Shown piece after piece: positions 6,442-14,154 of a stretch of DNA of 20,044 nt; positions within the stretch are counted from its first letter, which is position 1, and each line of letters begins with the position of its first letter. Origin of the DNA: Patescibacteria group bacterium AH-259-L07 (lineage in GTDB: Bacteria; Patescibacteriota; Patescibacteriia; UBA2591; UBA6264); the NCBI GenBank assembly GCA_027718005.1, contig JALLOP010000018.1:1-20044 (forward strand), given 5' to 3'. A program made the position numbers and the translations under genes. The notes under the pieces were generated by a model, which was not told the DNA's origin, did not search any database, and worked only from the letters and a program-made list of their open reading frames with translations.

Positions 6442-8118
6442 CTATTTGGTCACGAGCTTCAAGAATGTCTTAGTTACCACAATAGCAGTAAACATACTAA
6501 CTAAAATTCCAATACCTAACGTGAGCCCAAATCCGCGCACCAAGCCCGTTCCAAACTCATATAAAATAAAACACACAATCAACGTGGTGATATTCCCATC
6601 TCGAATTGCGGTCCATGCGTGCGAAATACCATCATCAATGGCCGCCTTTAATGGTTTGCCTAGGCGCTCTTCATCTTTAATGCGCTCAAAAATTAAAATA
6701 TTGGCATCAACCGCCATGCCCAGTGATAAAATAAATCCTGCCACCCCTGCTAAAGTCACCGTAACGGGGACAAGTTTAAATAATGCCATGACAATCAAGG
6801 CATAGATAAACAGCGCCACAGAGGCAAGCAATCCTCGAAACCGGTACAATGATGTCATCAATATCACAATAATTATAAAGCCCAGGATGCCTGCCACAAA
6901 GCTTTTCTGCACTGAAATTTTTCCTAAACTTGGTCCAACATTTTGCTGACTGATAAGCGTAATAGGGACTGGCAGCGCTCCGGCAGCTAACCGTTGTGAT
7001 AATTGGCGTGCCTCTACCAATGAAAAATCTCCAGTGATAACTGCGCGCCCGGTGGTAATTGCTTCGCGCACGTGCGGAATGCTCAAGGGGACATTATCTA
7101 AAAAAATTGCCACCGGCTTTCCCACATTTCGCGTAGTAATTTCACCAAAAAGCTTTGCACCCTCATCATTAAACTCTAATGATATTTCTGGCTGATTGGT
7201 CTGGGGGTTAAATGAAACAAATGCAGTTCTTAATTGCTTACCCGTGAGCCCAGTATACTGCCATTGAGCAATTGATTGTTTTGCTATCTCTTCTGTTAGA
7301 GTGGCAATTAAAATATGACTAGCTTTTACTTCTATTATTGGCTCTATTTCTATTTTTGATCCTTCTACGCCTTCTCCCTCTACTTCTGCTTCCTGTTGGA
7401 TAACCCTTTCATCAGTTTTATAAATAATATGGTAGCCAAATTGACTTTGTACCAGCTCTTTTGTAATCTCTCCTACTGCTAAGTCCTCAAATACTGCTTT
7501 TTCAAACTCGGGGATCATGACTCCTTTGCCAAACCATCCTAAGTCTCCGCCTTGATCTTTTGAGCCAGGATCTTCTGAATACTGCTTCGCTAATGTGCCA
7601 AAATCAGCGCCCTCAACCAAAGCTTGTCCTAAGATATCCTGTGCGCGCTCTTTTGCTTTTTGATTATACTCCTCAACTCGTTGTTTTTCTTCTTGCGTAA
7701 GATCTCTGTCAGGTCCCTGCTCTTTAAATTCTAAAATAGGCGTCTCGCCAATCATTCCAATCGCCTCATTAACATCTTTGACGCCGGGGAGCTCGATAAT
7801 GAGCCGCCATTTATCTTTTACTTTTGCGGTTTGAATCACGGGCTCAGTCACTCCAAAAATATTTACCCGGCGTTCTATAACATCGCGGACTCCTTCAATT
7901 GCTGAGGTTCGTTGATTTGAAGGAATATCACTCATGTCAGCAGAAAACATGAGCTGTGTCCCACCTTGGAGATCAAGGCCTAAATGTATAGATTGTTTTG
8001 AAAACCACGCATTGCCAGGAATCCATGACGGTAATTGCGGAATATCAACTAAAAGTGATAGTACGGCAATCACAAAGATAAAAATAAAAATTGTCCACAA
8101 TTTATTACGTTGTTCCAT
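6442..8118 (-). CDS. secD: Protein translocase subunit SecD with parvulin-like insertion
   Basis: This 558-residue protein is the partner of SecF in proton-driven protein export. It has TM1 (about 7-27), the D1 motif LGLDLQGGTQL (47-57), the P1 head interrupted after TPILEFKE (about 133), its continuation from about 286 (QYTGLTGKQL, then VSFNPQTNQPEISLEF), and five C-terminal membrane segments from 402 with the TM4 signature MAVDANILIFERI (468-480). The insertion (about 134-285) contains a parvulin (PpiC-type) prolyl-isomerase core: ADFGTLAKQYSEDPGSKDQG from 171, GDLGWFGKG, PEFEKAVF and QFGYHIIYK. The strand that normally begins a parvulin (VKASHILI, 264-271) comes after the core, as in a circular permutation. 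Insertions of this kind seem to occur in other Patescibacteria, from memory. A consensus-like promoter and a close GAGGAG precede the start. Confidence 0.94.
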   Translation of the reverse strand: MEQRNKLWTIFIFIFVIAVLSLLVDIPQLPSWIPGNAWFSKQSIHLGLDLQGGTQLMFSADMSDIPSNQRTSAIEGVRDVIERRVNIFGVTEPVIQTAKVKDKWRLIIELPGVKDVNEAIGMIGETPILEFKEQGPDRDLTQEEKQRVEEYNQKAKERAQDILGQALVEGADFGTLAKQYSEDPGSKDQGGDLGWFGKGVMIPEFEKAVFEDLAVGEITKELVQSQFGYHIIYKTDERVIQQEAEVEGEGVEGSKIEIEPIIEVKASHILIATLTEEIAKQSIAQWQYTGLTGKQLRTAFVSFNPQTNQPEISLEFNDEGAKLFGEITTRNVGKPVAIFLDNVPLSIPHVREAITTGRAVITGDFSLVEARQLSQRLAAGALPVPITLISQQNVGPSLGKISVQKSFVAGILGFIIIVILMTSLYRFRGLLASVALFIYALIVMALFKLVPVTVTLAGVAGFILSLGMAVDANILIFERIKDEERLGKPLKAAIDDGISHAWTAIRDGNITTLIVCFILYEFGTGLVRGFGLTLGIGILVSMFTAIVVTKTFLKLVTK

Positions 8119-8144
8119 GACTCCTCATTACTATGATATAAATC

Positions 8145-8172
8145 ATTGTAACATTGCTAAAAATTTAGGCAA
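8145..8172 (-). promoter_or_regulatory. Probable secD promoter
   Basis: On the minus strand TTGCCT (8172-8167), a 16-base spacer and TACAAT (8150-8145) lie about 27 bases before the secD start and just after the ilvE terminator. Confidence 0.5.
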
Positions 8173-8187
8173 ATGCGTATATATTAA

Positions 8188-8215
8188 AAAAAAGGAGCTG
8201 TACAGCTCCTTTTTT
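8188..8215 (-). terminator. Rho-independent terminator of ilvE
   Basis: This is a perfect 28-bp palindrome centred on GCTGTACAGC, with A-run and T-run arms. It starts within the ilvE stop codon and is followed on the minus strand by a T-run. It separates ilvE from secD. Confidence 0.85.
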
Positions 8216-9113
8216 AATTGACAAAGGTCAACCAACGTATGTATCTCCCATCTCTACCCTCTACAATATCCTTGTAAAGTTGTGCTAATCGCCTGGTGAC
8301 CTTTCCTGGTCTTCTGTTCCCGATTGCGACGCCGTCTATTTCGCCAACGGCAAGAATTTTCATAGCTGTTCCACACACAAACACCTCGTCTGCCTCTCTA
8401 AAAAACTGAATACGTAAATCTTTCTCCTCTACCTGAAATTCGATATCTCGGGCTACTATTATCAAGGTATCACGTGTAATTCCTGGCAAAATACTGCCAA
8501 GTTTTGGCGTATACACCACTCCGCCTTTCACTGCAAAAATATTCTCAACAGAGGCTTCCGCAACGTATCCGTCTTGATCAAGAAGAATGGCATCTTCAAA
8601 CCCTGACTCTTTTGCCTCATGAAGCGTAGAAAATGAATTTACGTAATGGCCAGAGATTTTGGCATTTATATCGATTGAACGGGGGTCAAGGCGTCGATAG
8701 GGAGAGGTTTTCACTCGTAAGAATTCTCTCGACGGATTGGGCCAGGGGAGCACCGCAATCACCCCCTCAATCACGGAATCACGGACCTCCAAGCCAATCG
8801 TTTCTCCGCCGTAGAAAAAGCAGGGGCGAATATATCCTCCTTCCATACTATTCCTACGGATAAGCTCTTTGATGATTTCTACTAACTCCTCAAGAGAATA
8901 CTGAATTTCCATACGCACCACTTTTGCGGAATACAATAAACGCTTGAGGTGCTTTCGCAGCCGAAATATAGCCGGACCGCGATCTGTATGGTAAAACCTG
9001 ATACCTTCAAATGGTGCAAGGCCGTAATGTAATGCTTGCGAAATCGGGTGCATTTGTGCTTGTTCCCACGGCATAAATTCACCGTTGAACCAAATGACTC
9101 TTGATTCTTTCAT
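8214..9113 (-). CDS. ilvE: Branched-chain amino acid aminotransferase (class IV, PLP)
   Basis: This is a fold-type IV PLP enzyme of the IlvE family, which interconverts valine, leucine or isoleucine with their 2-oxo acids using glutamate/2-oxoglutarate. Seen: WFNGEFMPWEQAQMHP at the N-terminus, HYGLAPFEGIR, RPCFFYGG, the PLP lysine in NAKISGHYVNS (Lys155 counted from the upstream ATG), EASVENIFAV, GSILPGITRDT and a C-terminal GKVTRRLAQLYKDIVEG. The upstream ATG at 9122 touches AGGAGG directly, so the ATG at 9113 (9 bases away) is the better start, giving 299 residues. The gene has its own promoter and terminator and no amino-acid pathway neighbours, so it may serve salvage or have been acquired singly. 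Related class IV enzymes (D-amino acid aminotransferase, ADC lyase) fit less well. Confidence 0.9.
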   Translation of the reverse strand: MKESRVIWFNGEFMPWEQAQMHPISQALHYGLAPFEGIRFYHTDRGPAIFRLRKHLKRLLYSAKVVRMEIQYSLEELVEIIKELIRRNSMEGGYIRPCFFYGGETIGLEVRDSVIEGVIAVLPWPNPSREFLRVKTSPYRRLDPRSIDINAKISGHYVNSFSTLHEAKESGFEDAILLDQDGYVAEASVENIFAVKGGVVYTPKLGSILPGITRDTLIIVARDIEFQVEEKDLRIQFFREADEVFVCGTAMKILAVGEIDGVAIGNRRPGKVTRRLAQLYKDIVEGRDGRYIRWLTFVN

Positions 9114-9152
9114 TTCCGACATCCTCCTTGTTGTATACGTACATCTAGTGCT

Positions 9153-9181
9153 ACTCTATCACATTCTGCCGAATCTGTCAA
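9153..9181 (-). promoter_or_regulatory. ilvE promoter
   Basis: On the minus strand there is a perfect TTGACA (9181-9176), a 17-base spacer and TAGAGT (9158-9153). AAGGAGG follows at the start codon. The -35 sits 4 bases past the stop of the upstream gene. Confidence 0.7.
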
Positions 9182-9184
9182 TAC

Positions 9185-9640
9185 TTACTTACTCCGCGAC
9201 TTTCGATGCTTGTCTAAAAGCCAGGAGCTTGATTGAACTTTACCGCCGCGGCCTACATTAAATATCATTTTACATCCTATTTTTTTACACGTTGCAACTT
9301 CGGGAATATTTTCTCGCGTCCGATCCCCGCCATTGGCAAAAATATCAGGGCGTATGAGTTCAAACTCTTTACACACGCTCATATCTTTGGGGTCTTTAGG
9401 ATGCTGCGTCAGGACAACCTCATCAACGCTGGCAAGTTCCTCAATAATTTCTTTTCGTTCCGCCTCTGGCATGAAAACATGACCTTTTTTCTTTATAAGC
9501 CAATTATCATTATTGAGAATGACAATAAGCTTGTCGCCAAGTTTACGCGCTGCTCGAAACAAACGAACATGTCCAATGTGAATTGGATCCCAGCCTCCAC
9601 TCACTACAACTACAATTTGTTTTTTAGCTTTAGATTTCAT
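9185..9640 (-). CDS. Cytidylyltransferase-like nucleotidyltransferase
   Basis: This 151-residue protein of the HIGH-motif nucleotidyltransferase superfamily (TagD, HldE C-domain, RibL-like) should join a nucleotide to a phosphorylated small molecule with release of pyrophosphate. Seen: VVVSGGWDPIHIGHVRLFRAA (about residues 11-31) with the HIGH-type motif HIGH at 21-24, NNDNWLIKKKG, PEAERKEII, FANGGDRTRENIPE and the C-terminal signature KVQSSSWLLDK. The substrate cannot be told from the sequence; sugar-phosphate or glycerol-phosphate are common in relatives. Its ATG overlaps the AbiEii stop as ATGA, so translation is probably coupled to the toxin gene, an unusual neighbour. The next gene, ilvE, has its own promoter. 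Confidence 0.85.
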   Translation of the reverse strand: MKSKAKKQIVVVVSGGWDPIHIGHVRLFRAARKLGDKLIVILNNDNWLIKKKGHVFMPEAERKEIIEELASVDEVVLTQHPKDPKDMSVCKEFELIRPDIFANGGDRTRENIPEVATCKKIGCKMIFNVGRGGKVQSSSWLLDKHRKSRSK

Positions 9641-10365
9641 ACAAATCTTTTGATTTCTTTTATCAGCTGAGATTTAAAATCTTTTAAAATTATCTGGTGA
9701 CTCCGCGGGAGCAAGTCAGAAAGATCTGCTTTAAAATTTATTTCTTCTTTTTCTAGGGCTTGTAATGCTTTTTTAAACTGATTTTTATCTACATATCTAT
9801 GGAGCTCTGGATGTCTGAGAAAAAAATATAAATCATAATAGTCTCTTGGCTTGCCTCGATTCAATAAAGCGTCCATCTTCCCTTTGACCATTGCCACAGG
9901 TGGTAGGGAGATAATAGTATACGGCGGCACATAATCATTAATAATAGTGGTAATTTCCTTGCCCGACCCCTTAGCTCTTCTCAGAGATACCTCGAATTTC
10001 ATGTCTTCTATAAAGTCATACAGTTCGTAATGAATGATGCCTAAATAGCCGCCTGTTGTTGGCCCAGCTCTTCGAAGATCCACCTGTATTCCATGTTTTT
10101 CTATTTCTGAAAGAGTATTTATAAATAAACTCTCTATTAGCTCGTGATGAAAAATATTCTCGCCGGTAAAATCAAGATCTTCGGAAAATCGAGGACTCGA
10201 ATAAACAAATCGCAACGCTGTCCCGCCTTTAAATAATAATTTCTCTGCCTCTGGCAATTTATATAAGAATGACAAAAATAAATGTTGGATGTACTCTCGC
10301 GCAACATTTTTTTCCATGGTTTGAAATTTGTTAGTAAATTCTTTGAGGCTTTCTAAAGTCAGCAT
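9637..10365 (-). CDS. abiEii: AbiEii-type nucleotidyltransferase toxin
   Basis: This 242-residue protein belongs to the AbiEii/AbiGii family, the toxin of type IV toxin-antitoxin pairs; known members are nucleotidyltransferases that can stop growth and abort phage infection. The family motifs are present: KGGTALR (46-52), RFSEDLDF (59-66, the acidic nucleotidyltransferase motif), MKFEVSLRR (122-130) and KGKMDALLNRGKPRDYYDLY (161-180). Its first 35 bases overlap the antitoxin gene and its stop overlaps the next gene by 4 bases, so three genes are tightly linked on one transcript. All key motifs are intact, so it should be active. Whether it defends against phage here is not shown. Confidence 0.88.
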   Translation of the reverse strand: MLTLESLKEFTNKFQTMEKNVAREYIQHLFLSFLYKLPEAEKLLFKGGTALRFVYSSPRFSEDLDFTGENIFHHELIESLFINTLSEIEKHGIQVDLRRAGPTTGGYLGIIHYELYDFIEDMKFEVSLRRAKGSGKEITTIINDYVPPYTIISLPPVAMVKGKMDALLNRGKPRDYYDLYFFLRHPELHRYVDKNQFKKALQALEKEEINFKADLSDLLPRSHQIILKDFKSQLIKEIKRFV

Positions 10366-10960
10366 ATATTTTTTTTATTAAGGTATTCATTTTTGGCTGT
10401 CTAAATAATTTAACATAGTTTACTAACTTAGTTTTTTTTATTTTACGTAAATCTAACCTCTCATAATGGAGTCCTCGTCTTTTAAGTGCAACAAAATATA
10501 AATAATCTGCTAATGCTTTTTCTGGTTCAGCAATTAAAATAGTGCTGCCTCTATGGCTTATCGGCTTATAACCAGTATAAACTTCTTTTTTAATTTTATG
10601 ATACACAAAACGAATATTCATGGCGTTAAACTCTTTCGTGCCTTTAGGCGTAGCCGAGGTAACACTATATATTGTCTCAGGAATAATCCCATAAAATGAA
10701 AGTGCTGTATCAAAAGAAATATATGAAGGGGTATAAAGACGATTTGCAATTCGATAATGACTAGCAGGGTTGTCAGTTAATGTATACAATCCATTGCGAA
10801 GCTTTATAAAAAGCCCATCTTTTACATGCGTTTTAATAAACCACTTAGTAGCATCTTGAGATACATCAAAAACCCTTCTAAATTCTAAAGGAGTAAAAAG
10901 AGTTAATTTTTTTTGTTTTAATATTTTAGCTACGTGATGTGGCTTTAATTTTCGATGCAT
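10331..10960 (-). CDS. abiEi: AbiEi-type antitoxin / transcription regulator
   Basis: This 209-residue partner of AbiEii has an N-terminal winged-helix region (about 1-65: VAKILKQKKLTLFTPLEFRR, then a segment ending in LRNGLYTLT) and the AbiEi middle block PSYISFDTALSFYGIIPETI followed by YSVTSATPKGTKEF, with a C-terminal antitoxin domain. In known AbiE systems the protein binds inverted repeats in its own promoter and counters the toxin without stable contact (type IV). A matching site is present: an 8-bp inverted repeat over the -10 element at 11005-11035. The C-terminal 35 bases overlap the toxin gene. No strong Shine-Dalgarno precedes the ATG. Confidence 0.85.
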   Translation of the reverse strand: MHRKLKPHHVAKILKQKKLTLFTPLEFRRVFDVSQDATKWFIKTHVKDGLFIKLRNGLYTLTDNPASHYRIANRLYTPSYISFDTALSFYGIIPETIYSVTSATPKGTKEFNAMNIRFVYHKIKKEVYTGYKPISHRGSTILIAEPEKALADYLYFVALKRRGLHYERLDLRKIKKTKLVNYVKLFRQPKMNTLIKKIYADFRKPQRIY

Positions 10961-11004
10961 ATTTATATTTGCGAAAAGGGAGTAATAACTACTAAAAAGA
11001 AAAC

Positions 11005-11043
11005 GTCTTTAGTTCATTTTAGCTTTTCTAAAGACATTGTCAA
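11005..11043 (-). promoter_or_regulatory. abiE promoter with embedded operator
   Basis: On the minus strand TTGACA (11043-11038), 16 bases, TAAAAT (11021-11016). The inverted repeat GTCTTTAG (11005-11012) / CTAAAGAC (11028-11035), arm starts 23 bp apart, brackets the -10, as expected for autorepression by AbiEi. A DnaA-box-like TTATCCACA lies 19 bp upstream of the -35 (11071-11063). Confidence 0.7.
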
Positions 11044-11073
11044 TATGGTTAAAATCCTCGCCTGTGGATAAAA

Positions 11074-11208
11074 TTATAAGAACCTTCCTCACTTCGTTCG
11101 GAAGAACCTTGAAGTTTGAAAGGGATGATATTTTTATCCAAACTTTAAGAACCTGCTCATCCCTCACCCGGTTCGCTGGGTGAAAGGATTCGCAGAACCT
11201 TGAAGTTT
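11074..11208 (-). repeat. Two tandem modules with fixed flanks and variable hairpin cores
   Basis: On the minus strand each module starts AAACTTCAAGGTTCT and ends AGGTTCTTA(A/T)A. Module one (11208-11140, 69 bp) has a core with the hairpin TCACCC...GGGTGA; module two (11117-11074, 44 bp) has a core pairing CTTCC with GGAAG. Between them GTTTGGAT and ATCC...CAAAC can pair. The block fills most of the gap between the S51 peptidase gene and the abiE promoter; the rest of 10961-11276 shows nothing else. Confidence 0.6.
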
Positions 11209-11276
11209 ATAAGGTTTACTATTTTATTGCTAAATTATAAAAACATCTCATTCCATTATCTCATAGCTGTATAATA

Positions 11277-11924
11277 CTAAATTTCTATTTCTTTGCCCCT
11301 GCCAACCAATTTTATCTTGCTATTTCTTATAAGGAGAGCTTGCTCATCAGTAAGTATTTTAACAGGATACCTTGATTTTAAAATCATCTGCTGCAATAAA
11401 CTCTTATATTCTGACCTATAATGCGCGGTTATTAAAAATGGCACTAAATTAAGAGCAGTAAAATCAGTAACGTCAAACCGGTTGTATTTATCTTGATGTT
11501 TCCACGCAGCCATTTCAATGGTTGGGCATGCAATATAAGTACCCCCACTTGAGCCTATATACACAATGCCACTTTCTATTGCTTCTTTTATTACCTTATC
11601 AAACCCGCTCTCACGAACATATTTTAATAGATAAAACGTATTGCCGCCATCAACATATACTGCGTCTTTATTTTTTAGTATATCACGTAATTCTTCTTCA
11701 CTTTTCCCCTTAATATCTATTTCCTCAAAATTATATCCTTGTTCAGTCATCTTTTGTTTATGTCTTTGTATATACGTTTTATCATCAACGCCACCTGACG
11801 CAGTGGTGACATATGCAATTTTAATTTGATCAAGCGGTTTTGAAAATGCTTTATATTTATTCAATATTTTAAATCCGTGCTCTATAACAAAAGAACCGCT
11901 TGACGCTAATAATAAGGTTTTCAT
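11277..11924 (-). CDS. S51-family peptidase (dipeptidase E-like)
   Basis: This 215-residue protein has the glutamine-amidotransferase-like fold of family S51 (aspartyl dipeptidase PepE and relatives such as cyanophycinase). Seen: MKTLLLASSGSF, IAYVTTAS, the family block VDGGNTFYLL (91-100) and the nucleophile elbow YIGSSGGTYIACPTI (Ser125 or Ser126, 122-136), then LVPFLITAHYRSEY with His168. It should be a soluble cytoplasmic serine peptidase that frees amino acids from small peptides; the natural substrate is unknown. It starts 8 bases after the stop of the hydrolase gene and is the last of four genes on the minus strand. Length is close to E. coli PepE (229). Confidence 0.85.
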   Translation of the reverse strand: MKTLLLASSGSFVIEHGFKILNKYKAFSKPLDQIKIAYVTTASGGVDDKTYIQRHKQKMTEQGYNFEEIDIKGKSEEELRDILKNKDAVYVDGGNTFYLLKYVRESGFDKVIKEAIESGIVYIGSSGGTYIACPTIEMAAWKHQDKYNRFDVTDFTALNLVPFLITAHYRSEYKSLLQQMILKSRYPVKILTDEQALLIRNSKIKLVGRGKEIEI

Positions 11925-11932
11925 AAGCCATC

Positions 11933-12520
11933 TTATTCCTCTTCTTTGTCCGCTATTTTCAAAATATTTTTTAAAATAAGGGGTGATTCTCGTACGAGAA
12001 AATGTCCGGCATGGGGGACCACAATAAGTTCCGCGCCTAATAATTTACGCAATATTTCTCCACTTTCAAGCGGCACTAAATGATCATTATCTGAATGAAT
12101 TACAATAATTTTGCCCACTCTCTCTTTTATTTTTGCATAATTAACCGATTTTTCAACAAAATCATGAAGCCAGAGAAGATGATCAACCGGTGAAGGTAAT
12201 TCTGAAAACCCTGCAACTAATATAGTACCGCCTATTCTCTGATCTTTATCAAGTGATTCTAAAAATCGTAAAATTGTAATAACGCCCAAACTATGGCCAA
12301 CTAAATATGTATTGTTATCCACTTTACCAACAATTTTTTGTATATACGAAAGCCACGCATCAAAATCAGGCGTAAGCGTATTGGGCATTTGTGGCACGGT
12401 AACAATAAAACCGCGACCCGCCAATTGCTTTTTTAACCACGGAAACCAATTAGAATCAGGCGATGCGCCCCATCCATGAATAATAAAAACATGCTTTAAA
12501 TTTGCTCTTTTATTTACCAT
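11933..12520 (-). CDS. RBBP9/YdeN-family alpha/beta hydrolase
   Basis: This 195-residue serine hydrolase of the RBBP9 type has HVFIIHGWGASPDSNW at the start (oxyanion region HGWG 15-18), the nucleophile elbow VGHSLG with Ser77, IVIHSDNDHLVP with the likely catalytic Asp, and PHAGHF with His173. These small cytoplasmic enzymes have poorly known substrates. The short distances (25 bases to the CYTH stop, 8 to the S51 gene) place it in the Fic operon. All three catalytic residues are present. Confidence 0.88.
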   Translation of the reverse strand: MVNKRANLKHVFIIHGWGASPDSNWFPWLKKQLAGRGFIVTVPQMPNTLTPDFDAWLSYIQKIVGKVDNNTYLVGHSLGVITILRFLESLDKDQRIGGTILVAGFSELPSPVDHLLWLHDFVEKSVNYAKIKERVGKIIVIHSDNDHLVPLESGEILRKLLGAELIVVPHAGHFLVRESPLILKNILKIADKEEE

Positions 12521-12545
12521 TTGGATGACAAAAATTTATGTCGTC

Positions 12546-12573
12546 TTAATGTCGTCTCCGGGAGACGGATTTA
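12546..12573. repeat. 28-bp palindromic element, copy 1 (forms the CYTH C-terminus)
   Basis: The core CGTCTCC-G-GGAGACG (12553-12567) is flanked by TTAATGT and ATTTA. 27 of 28 bases match 15944-15971. It contains the CYTH stop codon. Confidence 0.8.
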
Positions 12574-13070
12574 ATTTCTTTTAAAATTTCAAGATAATTT
12601 TTAGTAGTTGACTGATTCCAATCAAGTTCTAATAATTGTGCTAATTCATTGATTCGCTTCTTTGATGCTTCAATCTCAACAAAATAATTATTTTCTAATT
12701 TGTCTAACTCAACTACTGCATCTGGCAACTTCCAATGTTCACGATATTTTTTATATTCAAACCACTGAACAAATCCAAGCCTTTTTAAAATCTCTTTTGC
12801 AATTCTGATATCACTTATCTCAACTTGATACTCGTCACTAATTTTATATTTTTTGTCATGATGAGCTGATTTATCCTTAAACGTCAGTCTTGCTTTATCC
12901 TGCTTTTTTATTCGCAATACCTGTTTATTTTTCTTTAATCTATATTGCGTCGTATCAAAAAAATAACTGTGCTCCCTGCCCTTAAAATCAAGTTTGGCTC
13001 CTAATTTTTTAAGCTTTGGGCGAACACTTTTAAAATTATCAACTTTAAATTTTACCTCAATTTCTTTCAT
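12546..13070 (-). CDS. CYTH-domain protein (CyaB/thiamine-triphosphatase superfamily)
   Basis: This 174-residue protein starts MKEIEVKFKV, the ExExK signature of CYTH tunnel-fold enzymes, which bind triphosphates with metal ions. Further expected features are YFFDTTQYRLKKNKQVLRIK, ARLTFKD, DEYQVEI, VVELDKLENNYFVEIEA and the C-terminal NYLEILKE. Members include class IV adenylate cyclase (CyaB), thiamine triphosphatase and inorganic triphosphatase; the sequence alone does not choose. It begins 5 bases after the fic stop. The last seven residues (SVSRRRH) and the stop codon come from a palindromic element (12546-12573) that also occurs at 15944, so the native C-terminus has been replaced or extended. 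Confidence 0.85.
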   Translation of the reverse strand: MKEIEVKFKVDNFKSVRPKLKKLGAKLDFKGREHSYFFDTTQYRLKKNKQVLRIKKQDKARLTFKDKSAHHDKKYKISDEYQVEISDIRIAKEILKRLGFVQWFEYKKYREHWKLPDAVVELDKLENNYFVEIEASKKRINELAQLLELDWNQSTTKNYLEILKEIKSVSRRRH

Positions 13071-13075
13071 AATTT

Positions 13076-14137
13076 TTATACTTTTCTGTATCTTGTGGCT
13101 CTGCCTGCGCCGATACGTTCAACCAACTTAAGTCGCGTTAATACATTTACTGCCTGATTAACTGTTGGGCGAGCAACCTTTGTTTTTCTGGCTATCTCAC
13201 CAGGCGATGCCTCGCCTGCCTCTCTTATATACCGTAAAACAGCTAACTGCTTTATTGATAAAAGTTTTTCAATATTCTCCCGCGAGAGTAACTCAATCGC
13301 CATCTGTGACTGCTTTAAAAATATAGTTAAAAAGAAATCAAGCCACGAAATAATATTTTCACTCCGTGCCTTAAACGTTTTCTGACTCTTTCGCAGAGAT
13401 AGATAATATTCTGGCTTATTATCTTCAACAAGTTTCTCATGAGAAATATATGGCATATATAAATAACTACTCTTGAGTAAAAGCAGGTTGGTAAGAATAC
13501 GAGAAAGCCGACCGTTCCCATCTTGAAACGGATGAATATTAAGAAACTCAACAAGAAAATTTCCAATAATAAGCAAGGGGTGATGTTTTTCCTCTTCCAA
13601 ACTTTCCTGGGTCCACTCAACCAGTTCCTGCATCTGTTTTGGCGTAAGATATGCTGGTGTTGTATCAAAAAGGATGCCAATTGATTCGCCTGCTTTATCA
13701 ACCATATGCACTTTATTTTCTCTTTTTTTATACTCTCCTCTATGCCGCTTATCTTTTTCAACATACTTAAGCAGCTCTTTATGGAAATGTTTAATAGTAC
13801 TTTCACTAAAACTGATATACTTCCATGCTTTAAATACATTCTGAAGCAATTCATAATATCCTTTTACTTCTGCTTTATCGCGCTCGGTAAACTTTTGTAT
13901 GGAAATACCTCGCATTAACTTTTCAACATCTTCGTCAGCAAGTCGTGCGCCTTCGATGCGTGTTGAAGCTCCTGTAGAAGTTATGAGCACAGACTTTTTA
14001 AGACGTCCTAAAATCTGTGGACTTAACTGTGCTCCGGTAAGCCACCCTCCTTTTAATTCATCAATTTTAGTAATTTTTGACCAAATTTTATCAGGAACAT
14101 TTACAAGTCGTTTATTAAAATGATTGTTTTTTATCAT
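13076..14137 (-). CDS. Fic-family AMP transferase-like protein with winged-helix tail
   Basis: Fic proteins usually transfer AMP from ATP to a hydroxyl group of a target protein. This 353-residue protein has the complete active-site motif HPFQDGNGRLSR (202-213; catalytic His202). Near the N-terminus STRIEG (58-63) matches the (S/T)xxxE(G/N) inhibitory motif with Glu62, so it looks like a class II, self-inhibited Fic. The C-terminal part (about 290-353: LAVLRYIREAGEASPGEIAR, then PTVNQAVNVLTRLKLVERIG) is a winged helix that should bind DNA. A consensus promoter overlapped by TATAAGATT repeats lies just upstream, fitting autoregulation. It is first of four tightly spaced genes (Fic, CYTH, hydrolase, S51 peptidase). 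Its target is unknown. Confidence 0.9.
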   Translation of the reverse strand: MIKNNHFNKRLVNVPDKIWSKITKIDELKGGWLTGAQLSPQILGRLKKSVLITSTGASTRIEGARLADEDVEKLMRGISIQKFTERDKAEVKGYYELLQNVFKAWKYISFSESTIKHFHKELLKYVEKDKRHRGEYKKRENKVHMVDKAGESIGILFDTTPAYLTPKQMQELVEWTQESLEEEKHHPLLIIGNFLVEFLNIHPFQDGNGRLSRILTNLLLLKSSYLYMPYISHEKLVEDNKPEYYLSLRKSQKTFKARSENIISWLDFFLTIFLKQSQMAIELLSRENIEKLLSIKQLAVLRYIREAGEASPGEIARKTKVARPTVNQAVNVLTRLKLVERIGAGRATRYRKV

Positions 14138-14154
14138 AGTACTAAAAATTAAAA

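Noticed and set aside
9114..9122. Upstream ATG of ilvE
   Set aside because: It directly abuts AGGAGG, leaving no spacer; the ATG at 9113 has a suitable 9-base distance.
9705..9715. CTCCGCGGGAG in the AbiEii gene as another palindromic element
   Set aside because: Only a 4-bp stem, within normally conserved coding sequence; likely chance.
13327..13854. Long minus-strand frame of 175 codons inside fic
   Set aside because: It is a shadow in another frame of a gene with an intact Fic motif and has low-complexity, cysteine/phenylalanine-rich content.
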